From Moniliella sp. 'wahieum' (Eukaryota > Basidiomycota > Moniliellomycetes > Moniliellales > Moniliellaceae), in the NCBI GenBank assembly GCA_003971905.1, contig RSEE01000010.1:744001-808000 (forward strand): a stretch of DNA of 64,000 nucleotides. The letters run 5' to 3'. The notes under the pieces are model-generated. The model did no database searches. It saw only the letters and a list, made by a program, of their open reading frames with translations, and was not told the DNA's origin. The number at the start of each line of letters is the position of its first letter. Within the stretch, counting starts at the first letter, position 1. Positions 12,462 through 22,417 of the stretch are shown here, in pieces. A program made the translations under genes and the position numbers.

Positions 12462-13540
12462 TTGGCCTGTGCGCACAGATTGGCTGCGCCACACGCGCGC
12501 CTCCTTTTAACCTCCTGCTCCTCTGTGGTTGCATCCTGTCTCTTCACCACCGCCCCTCTCATTGCGCCCGTAGCAACCAGTATCCCATCTCTGCAGCCAA
12601 CACATCGCAGAGTGCTCTGTGCCACGGCGCAAAAGCACCATCTTCTTCCCCTGGCCATCAATATCACCATCGTTGCTGCTTGCACCTCTCCCGCCACACT
12701 CCGTCCTCCTCGCCTCGTCAGTATCGCTGTTGGACGCCCCCTGCCTCTCGCCCCGTCCCCCTCTCACTGTCTGCATTGCTTTTGTCGTACGTGTTCTTTT
12801 GCCCGCCAGAGCTCTGTTGCTGACCCCGCCTACACAGACTCCCCCTCGCGGTCATCTTGCCCTCGTTTCACCTCTGGTCCGCAGTGTCATCGTACGTGCC
12901 CGCTTCCTCCGCATTCCCCTCACTTCTGCTGACCTTGTGGGTCGCATGCGTGACGTGCATGCACCGTTTCGCTCGCCTTCGGCCCACCCTTGTCCGTCTT
13001 CTCACTTTTTGACTCGACTGTGGTTCTCTCGCTTGGCTGGTCTGCCTTTTGCTATCGTACGTCCCCCGTACTTCGCGCTTGAAGTTATATCCTGCCCACT
13101 GACACTGTCTGCCCAGCTGCTGCATGCACGGAATCCCACGGTTGGTTCATCTCGCCTTGCTCGCCTCAACTCACCTGACCTGTTTCGCGGTCGTAAGTCC
13201 CTTGTGTTATATGCCAACGCTGTTCCTAACCTTGTTCGCCCTATCAGTGTACATTCCGACTTCATCCCGCTTGCCCTCGCTACTGGCCGTCTTCATCGCC
13301 TGACCCGTGAGTCCGTCGCACATTTTCTGTGTCTCTCGCTAACCCTATGCTGCTGCTGACTTGGCCAGCGTCTCCCTAGTGCACACTCCCCTCACACTAA
13401 CCTGCCACTTTTTGAACCGCTCGCTGCTCTACTACGTTGTGGTGCTTCCGTCTGACGTCACACCTAACAGTGGTTGCCGTGTCATCGCTTCCCAGCGATC
13501 TTCGAATGCATTCATACCTAAAAAATACCTACCCTGCCTA
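12462..13540 (+). CDS. Possible multi-exon gene of unknown product
   Basis: The evidence is splice-signal spacing rather than protein similarity. At least four intron-like units fit fungal rules. They are 12787-12837 (GTACGT, CTGAC branch-like site, CAG), about 13049-13111 (GTACGT, CTGAC, CAG), about 13192-13246 (GTAAGT, CTAAC, CAG) and about 13306-13369 (GTGAGT, CTGAC, CAG). A further donor at about 12891 lacks any AG downstream for roughly 155 bases, perhaps because of a base loss. The implied exons are short and C/T-rich (for example NPTVGSSRLARLNSPDLF) and match nothing I recognise. It could be a spliced 5' leader or a non-coding transcript instead. Confidence 0.22.
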
Positions 13541-13625
13541 TAAATCTAGTAGTTCTGGATCGATGCCAGCCCCATCCAACCAGCCGGTTAGAAAGCCTAC
13601 AAGCACGCATCCAATCAACAGCTAA

Positions 13626-13785
13626 GCGTTTGGGCGCATTTGGGCTAAGCGCTTGAGCGCATGTGGCCAAAGCCATTGAACGCATGTGGCCAAAGCGCTT
13701 GATCTCATGTGGTCAAAGCGCTTGATCTCATGTGGCCAAAGCGCTTGATCTCTTGGGCCAAAGCGCTTAACCTCATGTGGCCAAA
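13626..13785. repeat. 23-bp tandem repeat, seven units
   Basis: Seven head-to-tail units of about 23 bp, with consensus GCGCTTGATCTCATGTGGCC plus AAA, run without gaps; the sixth unit is 22 bp. The first two units are the most diverged and the fourth and fifth differ at one position. The block is followed directly by an AT-rich stretch (13790-13865). No reading frame of note crosses it. Confidence 0.85.
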
Positions 13786-15962
13786 GTGCCAAGGTAATAT
13801 TCGTAAAAATTTACTCATTTTTGGGTGATGTGGTATCTAAGCAAAATATTAATTTTTCACCAGCGCCCGTGTCGGTCCGGGGCCCACCTGCAACAGATTC
13901 CATCACCAATATTCTCTTCTTCCGCTTTCCCATTGTTTCTATGCAATGATCTCCTCCGTTTCAAAACCTGCGTCTCCTAATACAGTCCCGTCCGTGCCAG
14001 TCCCCTCTGTTGGTAAGGAAACGAGTGCCTTCCTCCGGTTCCTCATCAGGCATCCAGGGGACCCAATGTCTTCGCTTTTTTACTAATCGCCACTGGTGGG
14101 GGGAGGGGGCATGGGAGAGGGGAGGATCCTCCTCTGTTGAATGCAGCAGATGTGTGCAAAACACATTTTATTCGCGTCTCATCTCGTACCTTCGGTCTCT
14201 TCTTCCTACCGTAGCGCGTAGGGTAACTCAGACTGAGTGTACTAGGTAGTACTGATCGATGAGATCGATGATCGTCCAGCCATCGTCACATGTTACGTGC
14301 CATGTGTCATACACATCACAGAGGTCACATGTCGATCACACATGTGACACGCGTAGATATCGAAGGATGCCAGTAGTCGAGTCTGATACAACCTGTACAA
14401 CTTACAACGGGAAGGATGCTGGGGTGGTGGGCAGTGAGCTAGTGAGTGGTACTAGCGATGTGAAAGAGCGGGCGTGTGCATCATGCATCATGCATCACAC
14501 GTCAGTTGTAATGCATGTAAACGCTGCTCTGTGCCTAGGATGGGGTGCAGGGTGCAGCAGCGTGCAGTGGTCCTGTGTCCCTAAGCGCAGGCGGGTAGGG
14601 GCGAGGAGGGCGGAGGGCGCAAGGCGTGGAACGCAAAGCGTTGGGACGTTGGAGATGCAGGAAGCTGCAGGGGCGTGCAGGACAAGTGCGCGTGGCGTTA
14701 TCGATTCGATTCAGGTCGCAGAGCAGGCACAGGCGGGCAACCAACCGCCGAAGCCAGCGTCACATGTCGCACGTCAAGCGGTATGCGTGACGCGTCACTA
14801 GCACGAATTGCTAGTTCCTGCTCTGCTGCGCGGAGGGCACTGTTGCACGCGGCGGCGCACTGGCTCGATGCAGCCCATTTTCAATCTGCCGCGTCGAGCA
14901 TCCCTGGCATGCCCCGTCGGCCCAGCCAGTGCAGACACGGCCAGTGCTCCACCGCTCAGCCACAGCGACAACAGCAGCCGCAGGGAGCAAATGGCCGACC
15001 GGCCCGAGGGCATTCCTTGCATCTGGAGAGTGTGCCGCGTAACTGAGTAGGGGAGTCTCGGTCTGAGATCTGAGGACCCTGCATTGCGCATGGCATGCAT
15101 GGCCGTGGCAGTGGCAGCATGCACGCATTGCATAATCCAGCGTTCGAACCTCGAAACCTGCGGGCATCACATCACCCGTCATCCATCGCCGTCACCAATG
15201 CATGCCCGCGGGCGCCAGGGCAGCCTAGGCGCTATGGGCCCCCTGCAGCGCTCGCGCCTACCCCTGCTTTAGCGCTTGGCGCTTGGCGCCCAGCGCGTCC
15301 CGGTGTTTGTGGCCCGTCGGACGCCCTGCCGTCGCAGCGCCTGGCGCCTGCCTGCCACCTTCTTGCACGCACGCCTCACGCCAGGCGTCTCCTCTCGACA
15401 AGCACGCACTCCCTCCGCCCGCTGGCGATGGCATTCGTCCTGCTCGCCCCCGCGCCCTCTTCGTCCTGAGCGCCCCCCCCCCGCGTTGCCATCGCTTTAT
15501 TGCCGCGCTGATGCTTGCCCGCCCCCCTGCCCGGGTCCGGCCTCCCTCGCCCCCGCGAATCTGGCCCTGACTTGCTTGGGTTTGCCTGGCCTCTCAGCCT
15601 TCGCCCCACAACCCGCCGGCGCCATCGCCATCCCCGTCTCCGACGTCCCCTTTCCCTCCCCCCCGCCTTCGTCCTCCGCTGTCCACACCCCCGCCCCCGC
15701 CCCAGCGGCCGTTCCAGCGGCAGCAGCGACCCGCCGCCGCGCCCTGAATCTCCATCATCCTTCCCTCCTGGCTCCCGCTCTGGCAGCCATCGTTCTCCGC
15801 ATCTCCCCCCCCCGCTCAGCAGCACAAGACGCCTTCCTTGTCGTCACCCCAGCAGCAATTTTCCCCCCAAAACAGTCCGTGCCTCCGACCCACGCCACCC
15901 GCCCTCCTCGCCATGCCCTCCAGCGCTTCCTTCTCCCCACCAGCACCCATCGACACTCGAGC
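13786..15962. other. Intergenic region with palindromic words, then C-rich DNA
   Basis: 14260-14520 is rich in CACATGTG, ATGCATCATGCATC and CACGCGTAG-like words. 14560-15270 is GC-rich with no supported gene. 15280-15960 is extremely C-rich and open in several frames; it may be 5' UTR or a low-complexity N-terminus of the next gene. Confidence 0.35.
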
Positions 15963-18083
15963 ATGTTCAGCAGCACCCTACCTGCCCCTGCTCATCGCTC
16001 GACGGCGCCAGTTTTGCTGCCAACTCCCTTTCCAAGCCTGGCCGTGGCCGCTGCGGGCGACACCCTCCGCCCCGCTGTGCTCTCTGAGAGTGCTTTATCG
16101 CCAGCCGAATATGCATCTTACCTTCCTGCTCTCTTAGAGCTCAAGAAGTCTCCATCGGGCCTCGAGGGGTTGTACGACGAACTGAGTGCACTGCAGTATC
16201 TTCGTGAGAAGTGCAAACTGCAACTCAAGGACGAGGCCTTGATCCTCTCCCTTTTCGAGCGCCCCCCATTGGGAATCAAGCCAGGACATTTTTTATGCCT
16301 GGCTCCGCCTCGTCTCTTGGGTCCAACAGGGTCAAAAACCGAGCAAGAAGCTCCTCTTTACTCAAAGTATGTGCTTTCTGTATCTTATTTTTTCCAGTCT
16401 AACCTTTTCCCGCAGCTGTCCCAGTCCGCACTTTCATTGGTGCCGGATCCGGTTCAGGTCCGAGACATGAACGGTCTGCGACACACTTACAACGCTCCCA
16501 CACAGCGGGGACACATTCATCCTGACGGTTCCCAGCAGGTGCCTGACACGCCACAAGCGTCCCATGCCACTGCCAGCCGGCATGCCTCGGTGCCTCTGGC
16601 ACTGGCATCCTCGGGCCGCCACGCTGGTGTGACAGCAACAACACTCATCAAGCCGAAGGCAAGGATGGCCTCGCGCTCCCCCAGTTGGGGCTAGGGATGC
16701 CGCTCGTTACCGAAAGTTCCTGACTTGCGTATTGCCGAGTAACACAAAAAACCCGTTCCACGATCCCACCCGACTGTATTTACCTCCTCCTGTTGCTCCG
16801 CCGACTACACGCGCGGCTTTCCCTTCTCACCCTGGCCCTGCGCCGCTCATGCAAGGGGTACCTACCCATCATCATCGAGAGCATCACCGTGATCAAAGAG
16901 AAAAGGAACACCATCACCGTGATCGGGAAAGGAAAGAGGAAAGGAGCATCCGCCCCGTGGGATGGAAGCGGCAAAAGCTCGCAACCAATAGTTTCTCCAT
17001 CATGCGGCCCCGGCCCTACCCGCTCCCGCACCGCCACCACCACCCCGGCCTGGGAAGCTACCGCTCGACGCGCTGATTGGCTTCAAACCCAGCTCCCAAC
17101 CCTTTCAAACAGACCAAGCCCCGTCTTGTGCGTCCCACTCCCGTGGTTGCGACAGTGCGGCGGCACAGCGTCCCCCACCATCCAAGTGTCGCAATTCTTC
17201 GATGCTAAAGACCAGGGACGGAGGAGGACGGGCGGGAGGATGCAACTTCGGGTCGAGACAGCCTCATGCCAGTCAACCGTACCCAGTGTCTTCCCCTTGA
17301 TGAGTCGCATATGCTGTATGCTGGGTTCAAGCAAGGAGTGCTGGATCGGTTGGGCGCCCCCTCCCCACCCGGGCACCAATCAGTCCCGCTCATCCAAGCC
17401 GTCAATGCCGCTAGCGAGGTGCACAAGGCCAAGCAAGCTCTCCCACCCAAAACCTACACGACAATTCAGCGCAGCACCAAGAAGCCCAAATCGCTGAGGA
17501 GCAAACATGGTCCTCGTTCCGATACCAGGCCCGAGCCTGGATCGGGACCAGGTCCCACTTCCAGTGTTGGGGGTGGTACTTCCATCTCCAACGTGGTCCA
17601 CCCATTTTGGTGGCCCCACAGCCGCGACGTGCCACTGCTGGGAATGATCTCACCTCTTCGCTCTACAAAAGAAAGCAGAGGAGGATGGGATCAAGAGCCA
17701 TGAGCGTGTTCGCTCAGCATACACGGGACGGAGCAACAATCATCTCGTCGGTTATTAAACGAGCGCTCTCCGAGCCGCCTGTCGAAGGAGGGGTGGCCAT
17801 GGAGGGGCTGCTGGGTTCACATCTTGCCACTCTGGGTGCTGGCGGTCGACCCGAAATCGCGAGTTCGACCCGGGCTGCTCGCTACGCCCCTTCTTGTACC
17901 ATCCTGAGACTCGTGCGGGTCTCACAAGAGTCGTGCCGCCGGAACAATACGAGTACGGGTACGGACACAGGTCCGGTGCGGGGTTACCGAGGAGCATCTA
18001 TTGGCCCTGACCCCAATGGCTGCAGGACCAGGATGCGATCCAACCTCCCTTGGGACAGCACCTGGCGCCTAGCCAGTCGATAA
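15963..18083 (+). CDS. Hypothetical protein with N-terminal helical module and disordered tail
   Basis: From the ATG at 15963 the frame gives SALSPAEYASYLPALLELKK, GLYDELSALQYLREKCKLQL and KDEALILSLFERPPLGIKPG. After a base loss near 16285 a coherent helical segment continues as FYAWLRLVSWVQQGQKPSKK with LLFTQ. An intron at about 16368-16416 (GTATGT...CAG) leads into a Gly/Ser stretch (VRTFIGAGSGSG). Later fragments include a His/Arg/Glu-rich run (16865-16950), DESHMLYAGFKQGVLDRLG near 17300 and AQHTRDGATIISSVIKRAL near 17715. Several frames are needed to join them, so the end is uncertain and exons may extend to about 18375. I do not recognise the family. The layout (short folded module, long disordered basic region) would suit a regulatory or scaffold protein, but that is inference. 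Confidence 0.35.
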
Positions 18084-18982
18084 GCAGTATCGGTAGCTCC
18101 CACAATCTTATCCCCCTCGCATACAAGGGATGATGATTCCTGGCTGGGCAGCGTTGCCCCAGGCGCCTCTGATGATAGGATCGGTGGCCGCAGAGAGCGT
18201 GGAGGTGCCGTTGATGCAAGAGCAGAGCGAGGCACGCGACGTGTCTGTTACCTCTCACAGCTCGCGGCGTGCCTTCCCAGTTCTTCTGCTTGCTGCGCTG
18301 CTCGCATCTCAGGCTGGTGTCTGTGCTCGGGGAACGGCGCTGGATCCTTTCCCAATTTCCACGAAGTACACATGAGGACACGGAATTAAATGGTCTCCTC
18401 GATCCTGGGTAATTTTTCGTGCCTTCTGTGTCTTCTTCCTGCGTTTGCTTGGCATTCCATCCTATTTGGCAAGAGCGTGCGCACAACGCTCTGTTCTACC
18501 AAAAACCGACGCTGCCCTAGATTTCGACCCACTTTGGGTATCTAACTTTGGCCCCTACCCCTTTGTACCCCTTGTGTTCTCCCCATCTATCCCACACTGC
18601 GCATGCGTGGAGTTGTCCGGTTTGTGCGTTGCTGTTGCTGTTCCTGTTGCGCTCTGTACTCTTTATCGTCTCCTTTGGGAGCCATGTTCCGTGCCCAATG
18701 AAGGGCAGATGTCCCTAATGATGTGTGCTTGCCCCAAGCCATCCTGTTGGCTGTTGGTGTTGCAGCGGATGTAGTAGCCCGCGTGCCTCTGATGCTTGAA
18801 GCCTGACGCGTGACGCTTGAAGCTTGGTGGTTCCATGCAAGAGGAGGCAGGCAAGTCGTGCGACCCAGAAGCAGTCTCCTGCCGAACTGTCTGTCTGACG
18901 TAAGGCGCACACCACGTGACCGGTAGCCACACCTGGCCTGCTGCTTGCACTGCCGAATGCGGGCGACCGTCTGCGGCCGTCA
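18084..18982. other. Region between hypothetical gene and OCA-type gene
   Basis: A short frame at 18130-18375 could be the C-terminus of the preceding gene; its hydrophobic run FPVLLLAALLASQAGV is noted but unassigned. 18376-18980 holds no recognisable gene. ACGCGTGACGCTTGAAGCTTG words occur near 18804-18825. Confidence 0.3.
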
Positions 18983-20111
18983 TTGCGGACAATGCAAGGC
19001 AGCCCCGGCCGGTACAGGCCGTGGCGAGAGTCGCGCGTCGGGAGCAGCGGCTGCGATGCCGGCGGGTGTGGAGGTGGGTTGCGTCCGGATCCAGCATCGG
19101 TGCTGGCACCAGCAACAGCGCCGCCGCGGCTGCCCCCGCTCTGCGCCCGCTCGCAAACCCGCGCTCGCCGAAGAGCTTGGGGGGAGCGCGAGCCGGTGTT
19201 GTTCCAAGGCGCCGAGGTGCATCCGCCAAGCATGTGGGCGCCCGTCGCACCTGGCGTGTCCCGATGGAGCTACGTAGGAACAAGCGAGGCCAACTACCCG
19301 TCCTTCGCTCCTTGTGTCTCCGCAACATTCTTCTTCTCTCGCCCGAACCGCCGGCTGCGGACCTGTTGCTCCTTGCCGAGGAACAGAGGACCACCATCAC
19401 CCATTTTAATCTGGCCCCCGATCCTGTTGTCATCCCCCCGGGCAGGGGTGGGACTGGACCACACTCTCGGACGGCACGAATCATCCGAACCGCCTGTCGG
19501 TCGCGCATGGGAGACCGAGTCGGACGTGCCAACGTGCCTGGGATCGAAACGTTCATGTCCCCCCTGGTTGACCATGATCCGTTTGGATGATCCCTCACAC
19601 CAACTGGTGGATCCCTCAGCATCTTTTGGTCGTCGTCCAACATTGTTCGGTCCATCATCAGCCCGCATACGATCCAACGCGTCCTGGAAGCACTGGTGGA
19701 CGTACGCAACCACCCGACGGCAATCGTGGATGTGTAGGTGCCGCTTCCGCTTGTTTTCGCTCTTTCCCCCACTGACCTTGACCTTGTGATATTAGATCGG
19801 GCGTGCACGAAGTGGGGGTCGTGGTGGGCTGTCTGCGTAAGTGCAGCTATGGAACTTTGCTGGAATCTTGATTGAGTATCGTACGTTTGCCGGGAGCCGA
19901 GCTCGGCCCGAACACGAACGGTTTATCGAAGTACGTCGTTCCTCTGAGTTGCATGGACTTGATCTACTTACTCATCCGCCCCCCCTCCTCCCGCCTCTCC
20001 TATCAGACGTTCGACATCGACTCGCTCACCTTACCTCCCGAACCGTTCATACCCAAGTGGTTGCTCTACCGCCCCAAAGGCGCAGCCCGATCCCGGAGGA
20101 AGCCAACTTAG
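18983..20111 (+). CDS. OCA/Siw14-type atypical dual-specificity phosphatase-like protein
   Basis: Siw14/Oca proteins are small fungal phosphatase-fold proteins; Siw14 cleaves inositol pyrophosphates, and Oca members act as a complex. Around 19220-19380 the sequence reads PPSMWAPVAPGV, then SELRRNKRGQLPVLRSLCL, then RNILLLSPEPPAADLLLLAE, which matches the family N-terminus (PxNFxxVxPGVYRS...LRxLxLKTILxLxPE). The C-terminal part is clear: TIQRVLEALVDVRNHPTAIV, an intron (19734-19795), SGVHEVGVVVGCLRKLQLWN, FAGILIEYRTFAGSRARPEH, ERFIE, an intron (19931-20006), then TFDIDSLTLPPEPFIPKW and the stop at 20109. The P-loop position reads VDVSGVHEVG, with no Cys. Bases are missing near 19263, 19588 and 19838. 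The N-terminal 80 residues are low in complexity and the start is a guess. Confidence 0.7.
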
Positions 20112-20135
20112 CATGAATAACACTCTTCCTCCTCC

Positions 20136-20910
20136 TCAGCGTCTCTTGTTCTTCTTTTTGGGTTTCTTGACAGGCTGGGGAGTTGGTTGCGGGGATGGAG
20201 GGAGAGAAGGGGCAGGGATAGGAGGCGTCCATTCAGACAGTCCTCGATCAGCGGCATCTTGTTGCCGTAGAGCAAGCACGCGGTCTTCCAAGTCAAATAG
20301 GTAACTGTCCTTGACATGGTCGCCCAAGTGCCGGACGGCTTCCGCAGTGCGGAGGAGATACTCGTCGTTCCGCCCACTTGGACCCGAGGTGGTGAAGATG
20401 CGCTCAGCCAGCTCGTCCACCGGCTCGGGCCCAACAAAAGCTGGGTTGTCGGGCAAACCGACATAGACCAACACATTGTCCATCACCTTCTCCTCCTCGC
20501 TTGCCCACACCGTTACCCGTGTTTCGGTGTACCCGTTCTTCTCCCGCCAGTCCAAGTCCCTTTCACCCTTTCACCGCCTCTGCATGAGCAGGGTCGATGG
20601 TAAAGCTGTACCCCCACACGATATCCCCCTCGGGGGGCTTCTCGCCACCTCGCTCGTGCCAGTCTTTGGCGGTAACAAGGGTTACCACCCGTCCGGGCCG
20701 TGCTGGGGTGCCTCTGTGGTCGATGGACGCTTGAGCAAAGCGTCGCGCATAGCCTTTGATGAAGCCTGGCGTCGCACCAATCACGTGGGGCGGGGGACGG
20801 AAGATAAGACTCCCATAGCCAAACACGTCAAACGAGCCTTCAGGTCGCTCGCTAAGGATGGGCAAGTCGGATGCAGGCACTGCTGGGGCAGCTAACAAGT
20901 CGGCATGCAT
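20136..20910 (-). CDS. GCG1: ChaC-type glutathione-specific gamma-glutamylcyclotransferase
   Basis: This cytosolic enzyme family cleaves glutathione to 5-oxoproline and Cys-Gly. The minus-strand protein carries the substrate-loop motif VFGYGSLIFRPP near its start. It continues with GFIKGYARRFAQASIDHRGT, GRVVTLV and IVWGYSFTID, then the catalytic-Glu segment LDWREKNGYTE, and further VYVGLPDNPAFVGPEPVDEL and AERIFTTSGPSGRNDEYLLR. These occur in ChaC order. The tail (PAPSLPPSPQPTPQPVKKPK, then KKNKRR) is Pro-rich and basic. The frame changes near 20560, between EAVKG and ERDLDWREK. Length of about 255 residues fits ChaC proteins. The stop lies only 24 bp from the stop of the convergent OCA-type gene. 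The region upstream of the chosen Met (SLWNSPEYEK) is also open and could be part of this protein or of a fusion with the J-protein upstream. Confidence 0.85.
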
Positions 20911-22417
20911 CTTTTCGTACTCGGGCGAATTCCATAGACTCTCCTCAGCCGAGCCCGGGGTAGGGGCACCGTGTTGGAGGCCAGGTGAAGGCGCACCTCT
21001 TCATCCTCCGAACCTTGAAGGGCAGCAGCAGCTGCAGCTTTGCGTTGCGCTTTTGCCTTCTTCTTGGACTTTTTGCTCTGTCCCGGCGCTGGTGCTTCGT
21101 CCATCAGAGACACTCCCTGCATCTCGTGCGCCAGATCTACCTCGTTCAACTTGAACTTTTTCTCGTCTGCTTTCATCTCCCGCTGGAGGCGTCGAACTTG
21201 CTGCTGATGTTTCTTGCTGTGCTCATGGTTGCGCAAAGCGGGCTCGGAGCGGAAGAACTTGTCACACGCAAAGCAGGTAAATCGTTTGGGTCGCCCCATT
21301 CAACCTGGTCCGCAGCACCTTCGCCAGCTTCGGCTTCAGCATCCGCCCCCTCTACCCATCGGGACCTTCGTCTCTATCAATCGCCTCGCTATCCGACGAA
21401 TCAAACTCAGTCGAGGAATGCGTCGTGCTCTTCCCATGCTTGGCGTTCAGCAGCATACTTGGCTGCTGCCTCTTGCCGCTCGCGCTGGCGAGCTGCCGCC
21501 TCCTCCCGCGCCTGCTGTTGCCGCTTTTGTTGGGCTGACGGCTCGGCGGCCATGCGTTTGGAGTACTCTTGGAACCGAGGATCGCGCTTGCGCACAAACG
21601 AAGCGAGGCATGGACAGTGTCGTTATACTCCCGCCGCGCCCGATCACGCGCTTTTTGTTGTCCTTCTCCATCAACCTCTTGAGCCGACGATCGGGGGCGT
21701 CCGAGGCGCGGTACTGATCTGCCCAGCCAAAGCTCTTGCGGGTGTGGAAATTGAGCCAGGCATCGTAAAAGTCCTTGACTTGGGGGCGCTGTGATCCCGG
21801 GGCAGTACATATGCGTCTTGAAGGCCCCCAAAGAGAGGGTATCGATTGGATCGCCATTGTCCTCTCCGGGGTAAGGAGTGGCAATGCGTTCCTCCTCTGC
21901 CAACCGCTCAAAGAGACGGCGATACGTCCCGTAGAAGCCGCTGCTCTCTGCCACTCGGGTCGTAGCTGCGCTTCGCCGCAAAGCTCGGATCAAAGAACTT
22001 CATCAGATGACGCACCGTCAATCCTGGACCGGAAGGTTTGGCTGGAGCTTGCTGGGTTTTGCCTGTGCGCAGGTCATGGAACGTAGCCGGGTCACGTCCT
22101 CCTCGTCCTCGTCGGCAGCCAGGTCGTCGTTTTGTGGGTATCGTACCATGCACGCTCTTGTTCGTCACTGAGGACCTCATATGCCGCTTGGATCAAATGA
22201 AAGCGCCGATTGGCTTCCTCCTCCTCGCCTCGGTTCTTGTCGGGGTGGTGGACAAGAGCCAGCTTGCGAAACGCCTTGCGCACCTCGGCCTCCGTCGCGG
22301 TCTCCTCGATGCCCAGCAGGGCATAGTAGTCCTTGGCACTGGGGCCCCCGGGCCACGCGCATCGGGAACATCGCCTGGAGTTGCACCCCCTCGACTCGTC
22401 GACGCAGCAGCACCCAT
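20892..22417 (-). CDS. JJJ1: J-domain protein, Jjj1/DNAJC21 family
   Basis: Jjj1 stimulates Hsp70 during recycling of 60S ribosome biogenesis factors in the cytosol. The J-domain is at the N-terminus: KDYYALLGIEETATEAEVRK, AFRKLALVHHPDKN (with HPD) and FHLIQAAYEVLSDEQERAWY. After several shifts come FYGTYRRLFERLAEEE, VKDFYDAWLNFHTRKSFGW, a charged Glu/Arg/Gln coiled coil (21420-21600) and the C2H2 finger RFTCFACDKFFRSEPALRNH, followed by EHSKKHQQQVRRL. This order is diagnostic for Jjj1/DNAJC21. The second C-terminal zinc finger of yeast Jjj1 was not found; instead the frame runs into the ChaC gene. Start chosen at the ATG at 22417 (MGAAASTSRGG), one frame away from the J-domain, so a base loss is assumed near 22360. 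Confidence 0.85.

Noticed and set aside
13626-13785. CRISPR-like array
   Set aside because: Units are contiguous with no unique spacers, and the surrounding DNA is eukaryotic; it is a plain tandem repeat.
15276-15960. Long plus-strand open frame rich in Pro, Ala and Ser
   Set aside because: The DNA is extremely C-rich, so all three frames are open; no motif or codon pattern singles out one. Kept only as possible leader of the next gene.
19294-19713. Minus-strand frame of 139 codons
   Set aside because: It is the antisense shadow of the OCA-type gene, whose plus-strand protein matches a known family.
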